Shown: positions 8,286 through 17,433 of the stretch, in pieces
Layout: each line of letters starts with the position of its first letter
Numbering within the stretch: the first letter of the stretch is position 1
From: Acinetobacter pecorum
Lineage (GTDB): Bacteria > Pseudomonadota > Gammaproteobacteria > Pseudomonadales > Moraxellaceae
Length of the DNA stretch: 49,964 nt
Direction: 5' to 3'
NCBI RefSeq assembly: GCF_014837015.1
Contig: NZ_JACSPT010000022.1
Coordinates: forward strand, 1 to 49,964
Made by a program: the position numbers and the translations under genes
Notes under the pieces: generated by a model
What the model saw: only the letters and a program-made list of their open reading frames with translations
Databases searched by the model: none
What the model was told of the DNA's origin: nothing

Positions 8286-9650
8286 ATGCATCTGCATATT
8301 TTGGGTATTTGTGGCACCTTTATGGGCTCGTTAGCGCTACTTGCACGAGATCTGGGCCATCAGGTAACAGGTTCTGACCTGAATGTATATCCGCCGATGT
8401 CGACCCAACTTGAAAATGCAGGCATTACTTTAATGCAGGGCTATGATCGTAGTCATTTGCAGCCTCATCCGGATCTGGTGATTGTCGGTAATGCCATGAA
8501 GCGCGGCATTGATGCTGTGGAATACATGCTGAATGAAGGTCTGCCTTATATTTCGGGTCCGCAGTTCCTGGCCGATCATGTGCTGCAGGGCAAACATGTT
8601 TTAGGTGTTGCCGGAACACATGGCAAAACGACGACGACCACCATGCTGGCCTGGGTCCTGGATCAGGCAGGTCTGGAGCCGGGTTTCCTGATTGGTGGTG
8701 TACCCCTTGGCTTTTCGGAAAGCGCACGTCTGGGCGGTGGCAAATACTTCTGTGTCGAAGCGGATGAATATGACTCTGCTTTCTTCGACAAGCGTTCCAA
8801 GTTCGTACATTACCATCCTAAAACTGCAATTTTAAATAACCTGGAATTTGACCATGCCGATATCTTCGATGATCTGGCAGCAATTCAAAAACAGTTTCAT
8901 CATCTAGTCCGTACCATTCCCAGCGAAGGCCGAATTATCGCACCAATTACTGAAAGTAATATTGATGAAGTCTTGGAACAAGGCTGCTGGACACCGGTGG
9001 TGCGTACCAGTCTGGATGCCAATGAAAAAGCTGAGCTGTATGCTGAGCAGTTATCGGAAGATGGTTCCCATTTCAAAGTGCTGCAGCACGGTGTGGTCAA
9101 AGGCGAAGTGCTGTGGAATATGACCGGGCAACATTCAGTTGCCAATGCACTTGCGACAATCGCAGCCGCTGAACATGTCGGGGTATCCATTGCAACAGCC
9201 TGTGAAGCGCTATCGAATTTTGGCGGGGTAAAACGCCGTATGGAGCTGCTAGGTACAGTCCGTGGTATCGAGGTGTATGATGATTTTGCCCATCATCCGA
9301 CGGCGATTGACACGACCCTGGAAGGCGCGCGCAAACGTCTGGGTGAACGCAAACTCTGGGCGATTATCGAACCGCGCTCCAATACCATGCGTATGGGCAG
9401 CCATAAAGATGGCCTGGCCCATTCTGCTCGTCTGGCTGATGAAGTGATCTGGTATCAACCTGAAGGGCTGGACTGGGATCTGCAACCGGTCATTGATGCT
9501 GCACCCAACAAAGCCAAAGTTGCACGCACACTGGATGACATCATTCAGACTGTGGTCGCTGAAGCAGGCGAGGGGGATGCCGTAGTGATTATGTCAAATG
9601 GTGGTTTTGGCGGTTTGCATCAGAAGCTAATGACTGTTTTACAAGCATAA
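8286..9650 (+). CDS. mpl: UDP-N-acetylmuramate:L-alanyl-gamma-D-glutamyl-meso-diaminopimelate ligase
   Basis: Mpl reattaches the tripeptide recovered from degraded peptidoglycan to UDP-MurNAc, returning it to wall synthesis. It is a cytoplasmic Mur ligase. The N-terminal HILGICGTFMGSLALLA is the Mpl form of the Mur nucleotide-sugar site, the ATP loop GTHGKT spans 110-115, and the C-terminal domain shows DDFAHHPTAI and EPRSNTM. The length is 454 residues, as usual. ATG at 8286 has CGGAGTGAAG about ten bases upstream. It is monocistronic, ending in a strong terminator at 9668-9694. Confidence 0.97.
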   Translation: MHLHILGICGTFMGSLALLARDLGHQVTGSDLNVYPPMSTQLENAGITLMQGYDRSHLQPHPDLVIVGNAMKRGIDAVEYMLNEGLPYISGPQFLADHVLQGKHVLGVAGTHGKTTTTTMLAWVLDQAGLEPGFLIGGVPLGFSESARLGGGKYFCVEADEYDSAFFDKRSKFVHYHPKTAILNNLEFDHADIFDDLAAIQKQFHHLVRTIPSEGRIIAPITESNIDEVLEQGCWTPVVRTSLDANEKAELYAEQLSEDGSHFKVLQHGVVKGEVLWNMTGQHSVANALATIAAAEHVGVSIATACEALSNFGGVKRRMELLGTVRGIEVYDDFAHHPTAIDTTLEGARKRLGERKLWAIIEPRSNTMRMGSHKDGLAHSARLADEVIWYQPEGLDWDLQPVIDAAPNKAKVARTLDDIIQTVVAEAGEGDAVVIMSNGGFGGLHQKLMTVLQA

Positions 9651-9667
9651 ATTAATCTCGATCTAGT

Positions 9668-9694
9668 AAAAAAGCCCGCTAAGCGGGCTTTTTT
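9668..9694 (+). terminator. Intrinsic terminator of mpl
   Basis: AAAAAAGCCCGCT and AGCGGGCTTTTTT form a near-perfect stem 17 bases beyond the mpl stop codon. Confidence 0.9.
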
Positions 9695-10007
9695 TGACAG
9701 TTTAAAATATTCATTGAGCAAAAGTGTATACCTGTGCTGATCTTGAAATACCATGACTTGGATATTGATCCAAACTGCGGATTCCTACCTAAATCCCTCT
9801 AATGATTTTTTGTTGCAATCTATACATAAGACTCATTGTAGCCCCATAACACGCAAGGCATAATCGGGAAGAATACAGGTATTTATAGACCTGAAAGCTA
9901 GATCATGAATCAGCCCATTGCTGCCACTCTAATAAAAGCGATCAAGGCATTCACCATTCTGGCTAAGCCAGGTCATTCTCACTCCTCACTCCCTTAGGAG
10001 ATGTGTC
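9695..10007. other. Intergenic region upstream of the alcohol dehydrogenase gene
   Basis: About 310 bases without a plausible reading frame. Its 3' end holds the ribosome binding site TTAGGAGA of the next gene. A TATACA (within about 9815-9830) could act as a -10 element, but I could not pair it with a convincing -35 box. No palindrome stands out. Confidence 0.4.
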
Positions 10008-11090
10008 ATGACAAGTATGAAAGCAATGGTCTATTACGGCGAAAATGATATCCGCTTTGAAGACCGCCCTGTTCCCACCCTTTTGCATCCTGGCGATGCC
10101 ATCATCAAACTAGAAAAAGTCACGATTTGTGGTACCGATCTCGGGATATGGAAAGGTAAAAACCCGGAAATTGAGCAGGAAGCCGTACGAAAAGAAGGTA
10201 GTTTTAATGGCCGGATTCTGGGCCATGAAGGCATTGGCATAGTGGAAGAAGTCGGTGCGGCAGTCAAGAACTTCAAAAAGGGTGACCGGGTCATTATCTC
10301 CTGTGTCAGCCGCTGTGGAACCTGTGAAAACTGCCAGAAACAGCTGTATGCCCATTGTCGCAATGACGGCGGCTGGATCATGGGTTATATGATTGACGGC
10401 ACTCATGCCGAATATGTGCGTACTCCCTTTGCCGACACTTCACTTTATCATTTACCTGAAGGCCTGGATCAAGACGTGGCCGTGTTTCTCTCAGATATTT
10501 TGCCTACTTCCCATGAAATTGGGGTGCAATATGGCGATGTCAAACCAGGTGACAATGTCGCTGTGGTCGGCGCAGGGCCAATTGGCATGAGTTGCCTGTT
10601 GACTGCACAATTCTACTCACCTGCCAATATTATTATGGTAGATACAGATGATAACCGGCTGGAATTTTCCAAAACTATAGGGGCGACTCATACCGTCAAC
10701 TCCGCCAAGGAAGATGCCATCCAGAAAATTTTAGAGATTACTGATGGGCGCGGTGTGGACTGTGCCATTGAAGCAGTAGGGATAGAACCTACCTGGAATA
10801 TTTGTCAACATATCGTCAAAGAGGGTGGACATGTTGCCAACGTCGGCGTGCACGGCAAACCTGTCAGCTTTGAACTGAACAAACTCTGGATTAAAAACCT
10901 GACGATTACTACAGGTCTAGTCAATGCCAATACAACCGGTATGCTGCTCAAAACCTGCTGTTCCGGCAAACTGCCACTGGAAAAACTGGCAACCCATCAT
11001 TTTAAATTTGCCGATTTTGAAAAAGCCTATGATGTATTTAAACATGCAGCTGATGAAAAGGCATTAAAAGTCATGATTGACATGAACTGA
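10008..11090 (+). CDS. Zinc-dependent alcohol dehydrogenase (MDR superfamily)
   Basis: This cytoplasmic NAD(P)-dependent oxidoreductase belongs to the medium-chain, zinc-binding family. Catalytic-zinc residues lie in ICGTDLGIW and GHEGIGIVEEVG. The structural-zinc lobe is complete in CVSRCGTCENCQKQLYAHC. The Rossmann nucleotide motif is VAVVGAGPIGMS (about 183-194), followed by an acidic strand end (MVDTDDNR) that favours NAD over NADP. Length is 360 residues. ATG at 10008 has AGGAG seven bases upstream. It stands alone between two terminators. The alcohol substrate cannot be inferred from the sequence. Confidence 0.9.
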   Translation: MTSMKAMVYYGENDIRFEDRPVPTLLHPGDAIIKLEKVTICGTDLGIWKGKNPEIEQEAVRKEGSFNGRILGHEGIGIVEEVGAAVKNFKKGDRVIISCVSRCGTCENCQKQLYAHCRNDGGWIMGYMIDGTHAEYVRTPFADTSLYHLPEGLDQDVAVFLSDILPTSHEIGVQYGDVKPGDNVAVVGAGPIGMSCLLTAQFYSPANIIMVDTDDNRLEFSKTIGATHTVNSAKEDAIQKILEITDGRGVDCAIEAVGIEPTWNICQHIVKEGGHVANVGVHGKPVSFELNKLWIKNLTITTGLVNANTTGMLLKTCCSGKLPLEKLATHHFKFADFEKAYDVFKHAADEKALKVMIDMN

Positions 11091-11102
11091 TGCCTGTCAG
11101 AT

Positions 11103-11129
11103 AAAAAAGTCCGCTATGCGGACTTTTTT
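11103..11129. terminator. Bidirectional terminator after the alcohol dehydrogenase gene
   Basis: AAAAAAGTCCGC and GCGGACTTTTTT form a perfect stem around a three-base loop. It lies between the convergent dehydrogenase and BLUF genes and can serve both. Confidence 0.9.
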
Positions 11130-11159
11130 ATTTTCTACTTTTATCTACAGATCAATAGA

Positions 11160-11633
11160 TCAGAAATAGGGGACATACCCGCGTTGCTTATAACCTTTTG
11201 GTGATGCCAGACTGGCCTGATTTTCCTCCAGGCGATACAGCACTTTTAAAAATTCAGAAATTCCTGACTGCTGTAAAGCATGCGGTTCAAACTGCTTGAA
11301 ACCTAAACGTGAAAATAAAGAAGAAATTTCACTATGTTTATGCACATATTTCATTGACCATTCCGAGAAATGGGATTGCTCTACGATCGCATCTTCAAAA
11401 CGCAGGACATTGTGATGGCGGGCATCTCGAGAAATGCGCTGAAATAAGCTTTCCACTATTTCAGCCTGACCTTCCAGACATTGGAAAAACTTGCCATGGG
11501 AATAATATAAAACGCCATGAATCTGATGCTGTTGATTAAAATTCCGGGCAGTCGCCAAAATATCGCTCAACTCTTGTAACAACTCTTGTTCAGATTCTAT
11601 CCGTTCACTGGCATAGCAAAGTTGTAGCATCAT
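11160..11633 (-). CDS. BLUF-domain blue-light sensor protein
   Basis: A stand-alone BLUF protein of 157 residues binding FAD in the cytoplasm. The residues of the photocycle are visible: Tyr7 in LCYAS, Asn31/Asn33 in ARNFNQ, Gln51 in FFQCLEG, and Trp92 with Met94 in FSEWSM. DARHH matches the family's D-x-RH segment. No effector domain follows; the C-terminal 55 residues are a short helical cap, as in PixD- and BlsA-type short BLUF proteins. In A. baumannii, BlsA controls light-dependent motility and biofilm through protein partners; whether this one is the orthologue or a paralogue is open, since Acinetobacter genomes often have several. The start has two successive ATGs and a weak ribosome binding site. 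Confidence 0.92.
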   Translation of the reverse strand: MMLQLCYASERIESEQELLQELSDILATARNFNQQHQIHGVLYYSHGKFFQCLEGQAEIVESLFQRISRDARHHNVLRFEDAIVEQSHFSEWSMKYVHKHSEISSLFSRLGFKQFEPHALQQSGISEFLKVLYRLEENQASLASPKGYKQRGYVPYF

Positions 11634-11829
11634 GCGTCTTACTCAGAGGAGGAATTAAAACTACAGTTTAATCAATTATTTTACCTCAAGTCGACTATTT
11701 TTTAAGCAAATATCCGTTTTTGCTTACAAGCATTTCTGTTTGCATTTTAGATTTGAACTTTTAACAATAGCTCTAAATTATTAAACGAATATTTTCATAC
11801 ACCTATCATAAACATAAGGACACAGCCTG

Positions 11830-12177
11830 ATGTTAAAAGATTTGATCTTAACCCTTGGCTTACTATGTGGGTGTTTTGCCCTGATGATCACTTTAAATAA
11901 TCTGACCTTCAGTACTCAAACCAATCTGCTCATCAGTTCGATTTTTATCAGCTGGGCCATTTTGCAATTTGTCGGTCATCACATTTATTTCCATGCCAGT
12001 TATCTGCTGATTATGGCAATTTTGTTGATGCTGCAACAATTTGAAGAAATTTTCTGGGCCATGACCGGTATGATGGCAGGCTTTGGTATATATACCCTGT
12101 TACAGGGTGTAGTTCTGCCTGTCTTAAAAGAAAAACTAGGCCGATCTTTTGAAAAATCCCCCTGGATAGTCAAATAG
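11830..12177 (+). CDS. Small integral membrane protein of unknown function
   Basis: No family was recognised. The 115 residues contain hydrophobic stretches at about 4-24, 31-50, 55-70 and 76-97, suggesting four membrane passes and a short basic cytoplasmic tail (KEKLGRSFEK). ATAAGGACACAG precedes the ATG at 11830, giving AAGGA about nine bases upstream. Its last eight bases overlap the end of the convergent GNAT gene. There is no terminator between the two. Confidence 0.7.
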   Translation: MLKDLILTLGLLCGCFALMITLNNLTFSTQTNLLISSIFISWAILQFVGHHIYFHASYLLIMAILLMLQQFEEIFWAMTGMMAGFGIYTLLQGVVLPVLKEKLGRSFEKSPWIVK

Positions 12178-12460
12178 CCGTTGCTGCGACATCGGCCAGA
12201 CTAGAATCACGTTTAAACATGACATCCACATAGGAACATTGCGGAACAATTTTCAACTGTTTCTGGCGGGCAAAATCCACCAGTACGTCCAGCATTTTGC
12301 GTGCAATCCCCTGACCGCGTAAGGAATTGTCTACCCAGGTATGATCGGCCACAATGGTTGACGCATCATGCCACTGGTAGGTAATTTCGGCCAGACGTCG
12401 GCCATTCTCTTCCATAAAAAATACACCGCCGCGTTTTGAATCCTGATGTTGAATATCCAT
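12170..12460 (-). CDS. Small GNAT-fold N-acetyltransferase (YjdJ/COG2388-like)
   Basis: At 96 residues this matches the short GNAT subfamily (Gcn5-related, COG2388). The acetyl-CoA-binding motif is seen in VDNSLRGQGIARKMLDVLV at about residues 43-61. The preceding strands GGVFFMEENGRRLAEITYQ are typical of the family. The acceptor substrate is unknown; some members acetylate or bind small molecules. The C-terminus CSYVDVMFKRDSSLADV is the usual end of the fold. It overlaps the convergent membrane-protein gene by eight bases. Confidence 0.85.
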   Translation of the reverse strand: MDIQHQDSKRGGVFFMEENGRRLAEITYQWHDASTIVADHTWVDNSLRGQGIARKMLDVLVDFARQKQLKIVPQCSYVDVMFKRDSSLADVAATAI

Positions 12461-12761
12461 ACTGAAAGCTGATCCTGTATAAAATTGCTGGTTCCTTCAA
12501 TTTAAAACATCTTGCTGAATTAACAATATGAATTATTGTTAAGTTTTTAATAGGTAATGAAATTTTTTATTTCACTCCCTTATTCATTTTAAATTTTCCT
12601 GCCCTCTATCAGGTTTTATTGCTGTCTTAATTGCAGGGATAATCTCGCTTAAATCATCACAGTTTTTTCTACATTTTTTTCTTTCTAGAATTTTAATTTT
12701 TATCTACTTCCTGATTAAGAGACAGGATTAGAATACTGCATCTTTTTACAGGCAATCCCTT
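12461..12761. other. Intergenic region with an inverted repeat between divergent genes
   Basis: About 300 AT-rich bases separate the GNAT gene from the MFS exporter gene. The only notable element is TTAACAATA (12520-12528) and its exact complement TATTGTTAA (12534-12542) around five bases. It is placed where a regulator could act on either divergent promoter. Confidence 0.4.
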
Positions 12762-13955
12762 ATGTCTGATTCAGCTTCTGCTTCTTCTGTCACCCAGCAA
12801 TGGATTGGGGTAATTGCCTTAGCCTGTGCAGCTTTTATTTTTAATACGACTGAATTTATTCCTGTGGCCTTACTGAGCGGAATCGGCCATAGCTTTGCCA
12901 TGTCTGCGACCCAGGTCGGCATCATGCTCACTATTTATGCCTGGGTCGTGGCATTACTCTCACTTCCGATCATGCTACTCACTAAAACCGTAGAACGGCG
13001 TTTTTTGCTGATGCTGGTCTTTGCAGTATTTATTTTGAGTCATGTCCTGTCTTATTTTGCCTGGAGTTTTAGTGTACTACTAGTTAGCCGGGTCGGGATT
13101 GCCATTGCACATGCCTTATTCTGGTCGATTACTGCCTCACTCGCGGTTCGGGTGGCACCTAAAGGCAAAGAATTTCAGGCACTGGGCTTGCTGGCCACAG
13201 GAACAGCCATGGCTATGGTACTGGGCATTCCATTTGGCCGGATGATTGGTGAAGCATATGGCTGGCGTAACAGTTTTGCCCTGATTGCCTGTGCTGCACT
13301 TATCATTTGTCTGATTCTGGCTAAAGCCTTGCCACTTCTGCCCAGTGTAAATTCAGGCTCCTTGAGCAGCCTAAAAGTCCTGATCCGACGTCCAAGCCTG
13401 ATGCTGGTCTTTGCTTTGACCATTCTGATGATTACTGCGCAATTTACCGCCTATAGTTATATTGAGCCGTTTTCTCTGAATATCGCCGGATTTACTTCTG
13501 AACAGACTACGATCTTACTGCTGGTCTATGGCGGAGCAGGTTTTCTGGGTTCATATCTGTTTGGCCGCTTTGCTGCACAATTCCCGAAAATGACAATTCC
13601 TGCTTTTAGCTTGGGTATGGCCATTTCAATGTTACTGCTCTTGCCACTCTCTGCTACGGTCACAGGACTGTCTGGATTAACCTTGCTGTGGGGCTTGAGT
13701 ATTATTGGCTTTAGTCTGGCCTTACAATCCAAAACCCTGAATCTTGCGGCAGATGCTACCGATGTCGCCATGGCCATTTATTCAGGACTATATAATGTCG
13801 GTATAGGTGCCGGTGCCTTACTTGGCAGTATCATAACAACACAGATCGGTTTAGACAGCATAGGCTGGGTGGGAGCGGGGCTGGCAATGCTTGGATTTCT
13901 ACTCAGTATCTATCTGGTCAAACGTCCAGATTTTCTGTCCAAAGCTGCTGATTAA
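12762..13955 (+). CDS. MFS exporter, sugar-efflux (SotB)-like
   Basis: This 397-residue protein has twelve hydrophobic segments and belongs to the drug/sugar:H+ antiporter branch of the major facilitator superfamily. The first helix ends in [16 protein letters not shown], a motif typical of SotB/YdeA and AraJ-like exporters, followed by the MFS loop region KTVERRFLL and the fifth-helix antiporter-type segment [19 protein letters not shown]. In the family these proteins export sugars or chloramphenicol-like drugs; here the substrate is inferred only by similarity. It seems to be a single-gene unit. Confidence 0.82.
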   Translation: MSDSASASSVTQQWIGVIALACAAFIFNTTEFIPVALLSGIGHSFAMSATQVGIMLTIYAWVVALLSLPIMLLTKTVERRFLLMLVFAVFILSHVLSYFAWSFSVLLVSRVGIAIAHALFWSITASLAVRVAPKGKEFQALGLLATGTAMAMVLGIPFGRMIGEAYGWRNSFALIACAALIICLILAKALPLLPSVNSGSLSSLKVLIRRPSLMLVFALTILMITAQFTAYSYIEPFSLNIAGFTSEQTTILLLVYGGAGFLGSYLFGRFAAQFPKMTIPAFSLGMAISMLLLLPLSATVTGLSGLTLLWGLSIIGFSLALQSKTLNLAADATDVAMAIYSGLYNVGIGAGALLGSIITTQIGLDSIGWVGAGLAMLGFLLSIYLVKRPDFLSKAAD

Positions 13956-14049
13956 ACGCTGCTTTTTTGTAAAATAAATTGTGATTTCCAGTCAGATCTG
14001 TCATGCTCCTTGCATATTGAGCAATCGCTCAAACAGAATTGAGTTTGAA

Positions 14050-14256
14050 CAAGGGGAGTAGCCTCCTCCAAACGTTTAAGAATGAAATTTCAGTTTTTGA
14101 ACGTGTCAGAATATCGTCATTACACTTTGCAAAAAGTCGGTATCTGAGCATCTTTAGGTCACACTTGATACAAAAAAGTGAAACACCAAGATGTAGGCAA
14201 GACCTTGATCATGTTGTTATAGATGTTTTTCATCTGGCAGCTGGTCAAGGTTTTTT
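14050..14256 (+). promoter_or_regulatory. yybP-ykoY (Mn2+) riboswitch with overlapping terminator
   Basis: The leader of the TerC gene contains the hallmark 5' segment AAGGGGAGTAGCC (14051-14063) and the 3' segment GGCAAGACC (14196-14204) of the yybP-ykoY class. CAAGG (14050-14054) pairs with CCTTG (14203-14207) to close the aptamer. CCTTGATCA (14203-14211) can instead pair with TGGTCAAGG (14242-14250), which is followed by six T: an intrinsic terminator that uses the same strand as the closing stem. Ligand-stabilised closing would thus prevent termination and switch the gene on. The class is known to sense Mn2+ and to control TerC/Alx and Mn2+ exporter genes. Confidence 0.85.
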
Positions 14257-14286
14257 ATGGCCAGTCGTCCGATGTGGAGAATTCAC

Positions 14287-15252
14287 ATGGAAACAATTGG
14301 TACGCTCTGGCTGTATCTTGTCTTTTTCGCAATTGTCGCCGTCATGCTGGTGATCGATTTTATCGGCTTTAAGCATCAGCATGGCCAGGAAGTAAAAGTC
14401 CGCACTGCGGCCTACTGGAGTATTGCCTGGGTCAGTGTCGCCACCTTATTTGGTGGCGGTTTATGGCTGTATCTGGAACAGACTGCAGGTGCGGCAATTG
14501 CCAATACCAAGGTCATGGAATACTTTGCCGGTTATCTGCTGGAAAAATCCCTGGCAATCGATAATGTTTTTGTCTGGCTGATGATCTTTGCCGCCTTTGC
14601 CATTCCACCGGCGCTACAACGTAAATTGCTGTTATATGGTGTATTGGGTGCGATTGTGCTCAGAACCATCTTCATTTTTATTGGTGCCTGGTTTGTACAG
14701 GAGTTCTCCTGGATACTGTATATCTTCGGTGCGTTCCTGGTGTATACCGGCTTTAAGTTTCTGCGCGGTCAGCATGAAGAAGACAGTAATATTGAAGATA
14801 TGGCCATCCTGAAATGGCTACGTAAACACATGCGTATCACACCGAAACTTCAGGGTGACAAATTCTTTGTACGTCAAAACGGATTGCTCTGGGCAACGCC
14901 GTTGTTCCTGGTCCTGATTCTGGTCGAAGCCTCTGATGTGATCTTTGCCGTCGATTCTATTCCAGCTATTTTTGCCGTTACCACCGATCCCTTTATTGTT
15001 CTCACTGCAAACCTGATGGCGATTTTAGGCCTGCGCGCCATGTTCTTCCTGCTCTCAGGTGCAGCCTCAAAAATGCATTATCTGCCTTATGGTCTCGGGA
15101 TCATTCTGGTCTTTATCGGCTTTAAGATGCTGATGCTGGATGTATTCCATATGCCGATCTGGATTTCCTTAAGCTTTATTGTGCTTGTCTTGACTATCAC
15201 TGCAATCTTGTCGATTCGACATAGCAAGAAGCATAACGAAACCACCCTGTAA
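14287..15252 (+). CDS. TerC/Alx-family integral membrane protein
   Basis: The protein (321 residues) has about nine membrane segments. It carries the two acidic family motifs EKSLAIDNVFVWL and ASDVIFAVDSIPAIFAVT, which are thought to bind metal. Members such as E. coli Alx take part in Mn2+ homeostasis, probably as exporters. ATG at 14287 follows GTGGAGAATT at good distance; an in-frame upstream extension is poor and falls in the riboswitch expression platform. A yybP-ykoY riboswitch directly upstream supports a role in Mn2+ handling. A bidirectional terminator follows at 15264-15290. Confidence 0.93.
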   Translation: METIGTLWLYLVFFAIVAVMLVIDFIGFKHQHGQEVKVRTAAYWSIAWVSVATLFGGGLWLYLEQTAGAAIANTKVMEYFAGYLLEKSLAIDNVFVWLMIFAAFAIPPALQRKLLLYGVLGAIVLRTIFIFIGAWFVQEFSWILYIFGAFLVYTGFKFLRGQHEEDSNIEDMAILKWLRKHMRITPKLQGDKFFVRQNGLLWATPLFLVLILVEASDVIFAVDSIPAIFAVTTDPFIVLTANLMAILGLRAMFFLLSGAASKMHYLPYGLGIILVFIGFKMLMLDVFHMPIWISLSFIVLVLTITAILSIRHSKKHNETTL

Positions 15253-15263
15253 AATTAATCATT

Positions 15264-15290
15264 AAAAAGCCTGCATCAGCAGGCTTTTTT
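15264..15290. terminator. Terminator after the TerC gene
   Basis: AAAAAGCCTGC and GCAGGCTTTTTT form a stem around ATCA. The hairpin overlaps the last codon of the convergent pseudogene and can act in both directions. Confidence 0.88.
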
Positions 15291-15865
15291 ATTGTTCTAT
15301 CAGGGATAATTTGGTCCATTTTTGCAAAAACTGTTTGCTCAATATGCGCTGATCGAACACGGCATAGCTGACTAAATTTGGATTCCAACGCAACTTTAAC
15401 TCAAATAAATCGGTCAAACTGAAAGGGGGTGATCAACTCTAATACATTATCATCTTGCAGGCGCAGTGCCAAAGCTGTGGCTGTTTCTGGCCAAAGAGAT
15501 AGGGGGCTGTTCAACTGAAGTCAAAGGTTCAATCCTTTTATTTTGATCGCTCCGGTACCACTCATGTACAAAAGCTTGATTAGTCACATCCCAAATAATA
15601 TCTAGAAAATAGTTCTTTAGCTGATCTGCCAGTTGCCACGCTAAAGGACGAGCCTGCTCATTGGGGGCAAAGAAAATCACGTTGACCTCGGTATGATCAA
15701 TCTCATAGTCAGATCCATGTAAATGCGCCCAGATCACATGAGGTAATCATCTGCTGCGATATAGGCATGGGGGTGCAACAGAGCCAATGTCTGCAAAATT
15801 TTCATCCGTACAGGTTGCACACGCACAATCTGATAAAACTGATCAAGAGCGTTTTGGGAGGTCAT
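15289..15865 (-). pseudogene. Frameshifted nucleotidyltransferase-family gene (DUF925/COG3575-like)
   Basis: Three frames must be joined to read one protein of about 190 residues. Segment 1 starts at ATG 15863-15865 behind GGGAGG-like sequence (MTSQNALDQFYQ...HPHAYIAADDYL) and stops near 15739. Segment 2 continues VIWAHLHGSDYEIDHTEVNVIFF...WDVTNQAFVHEW. After about 15505 the reading shifts to LWPETATALALRLQ...LELITPF and then again, near 15424, to DLFELKLRWNPNLVSYAVFDQRI and the stop at 15289-15291. The joined sequence has the layout of the DUF925 nucleotidyltransferase-like family. Two of the three breaks lie at runs of five G (C on the coding strand), so sequencing error is a real alternative to true decay. 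Confidence 0.75.
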
Positions 15866-15963
15866 GGCAAATTAAGATCACCTTTTAAATATGAATGTTC
15901 ATACAAACATGGCAATTTTTTCAGCTACAATCAATCGAAAAAATCAAAAAGCGTAGGTTTAAA

Positions 15964-17283
15964 ATGTCTTCTGTAATTGCAACGACAGCGATCCGTGGTC
16001 GCTTCCTCGACATTCAGAATACAGTTGCCCAAGCACGTGATATACACGACCAAGTGCGATATGTAGAAGATGGTTTACTCATCATAAAAAATGGAAAAAT
16101 CCAGTGGTTTGGCTCCTGGCAGGAAGGACAGCATCAACTTGCTGCAGGGCTAACGGTGACCCACTATCCTGAACAGCTCATTATTCCCGGCATGATTGAT
16201 ACCCACATCCATTTCCCGCAAACTGAAATGGTCGGGGCTTATGGTGAACAGCTGCTGGAATGGTTAAATACCTATACTTTTCCCACTGAAATCCAGTTCC
16301 AGGATTCATCCTATAGCGAAAAAATTGCCGAATTTTTCGTGCAGGAATTGCTTAAAAATGGCACTACGACGGCATTAGTCTTTTGTACTGTGCATCCTGA
16401 ATCTGTAGATGCTTTGTTCAATGCGGCGACCACGCGCAATATGCGCCTGATTGCAGGTAAAGTTCTGATGGATCGTCATGCGCCAGATGCCCTGATGGAC
16501 ACTGCAGACAGGGCTTATTCTGAGTCTAAAGCCCTGATCGAGAAATGGCACGGTAAAGGACGAAACCTGTATGCCATCACACCGCGCTTTGCTCCGACCT
16601 CAACACCTGAACAACTGCAAAAAGCCGGCCAGCTCAAAAGTGAATATCCGGACGTGTATGTACATACCCATCTCAGTGAAAATAAAAACGAAATTGCCTG
16701 GGTAAAAGAGCTCTTTCCAGAACATGAAGGTTATCTGGATGTTTACCATCATTATGGCTTAACCGGCAGCAAATCCGTCTTCGCGCATTGCGTACATCTG
16801 GAAGAAGGGGAGTGGGACTGTATGCAGCAAACCGACTCTGCGATTGCTTTCTGTCCAACCTCCAACCTGTTCCTTGGCAGTGGTTTATTTCCCCTGAAGA
16901 AAGCCTGGAGTAAAGGAGTTAAAGTAGGTTTAGGTACAGATATTGGAGCAGGAACGTCCTTTAACCAGCTGCAAACCCTGAATGAAGCGTATAAAGTTCA
17001 ACAGCTGCAGGGAGAAAAACTATCAGCTTTTGAATCGCTGTATCATGCCACTTTAGGTGGTGCTAGAGCTTTAAGTCTGGATGACCGGCTGGGTAACTTC
17101 AACATTGGCAAAGAGGCAGACTTTGTGGTTCTGGATCTGAATGCGACTGCCTTACAAACACTGCGTCAGAGCAAGGCGAGGAATATTGAAGATACCTTTT
17201 TTGCACTGACCATGCTGGGGGATGACCGTAATATTGCAGCTACTTATGTTGCTGGACAAGCTGTCTATGTCAAAGCCCAATAA
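15964..17283 (+). CDS. guaD: Guanine deaminase
   Basis: GuaD hydrolyses guanine to xanthine and ammonia in purine salvage. It is an amidohydrolase-superfamily zinc enzyme: the first metal motif is DTHIHFPQTE, followed by HTHLSENKNE, FAHCVHL and the catalytic Asp in GLGTDIGAGTSF. Length of 439 residues fits bacterial GuaD. ATG at 15964 has TAGG at suitable spacing and begins the usual N-terminus; the frame extends 23 codons further up without a better start. hpt, another purine-salvage gene, follows in the same direction after about 210 bases. Confidence 0.95.
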   Translation: MSSVIATTAIRGRFLDIQNTVAQARDIHDQVRYVEDGLLIIKNGKIQWFGSWQEGQHQLAAGLTVTHYPEQLIIPGMIDTHIHFPQTEMVGAYGEQLLEWLNTYTFPTEIQFQDSSYSEKIAEFFVQELLKNGTTTALVFCTVHPESVDALFNAATTRNMRLIAGKVLMDRHAPDALMDTADRAYSESKALIEKWHGKGRNLYAITPRFAPTSTPEQLQKAGQLKSEYPDVYVHTHLSENKNEIAWVKELFPEHEGYLDVYHHYGLTGSKSVFAHCVHLEEGEWDCMQQTDSAIAFCPTSNLFLGSGLFPLKKAWSKGVKVGLGTDIGAGTSFNQLQTLNEAYKVQQLQGEKLSAFESLYHATLGGARALSLDDRLGNFNIGKEADFVVLDLNATALQTLRQSKARNIEDTFFALTMLGDDRNIAATYVAGQAVYVKAQ

Positions 17284-17433
17284 ACCGCGTCAGCGCCGGA
17301 TCATTTTGACTGCAATCGTCGCTCTCTGTGCTTTTGCACTGAAACGAGACTCTCGGCAGCCGAAAAAATGATTACATTTACCGCAGGTAAAACAGGTGCA
17401 TCTCAGCTAAGGATGTATTAAAATTACCGTAAT

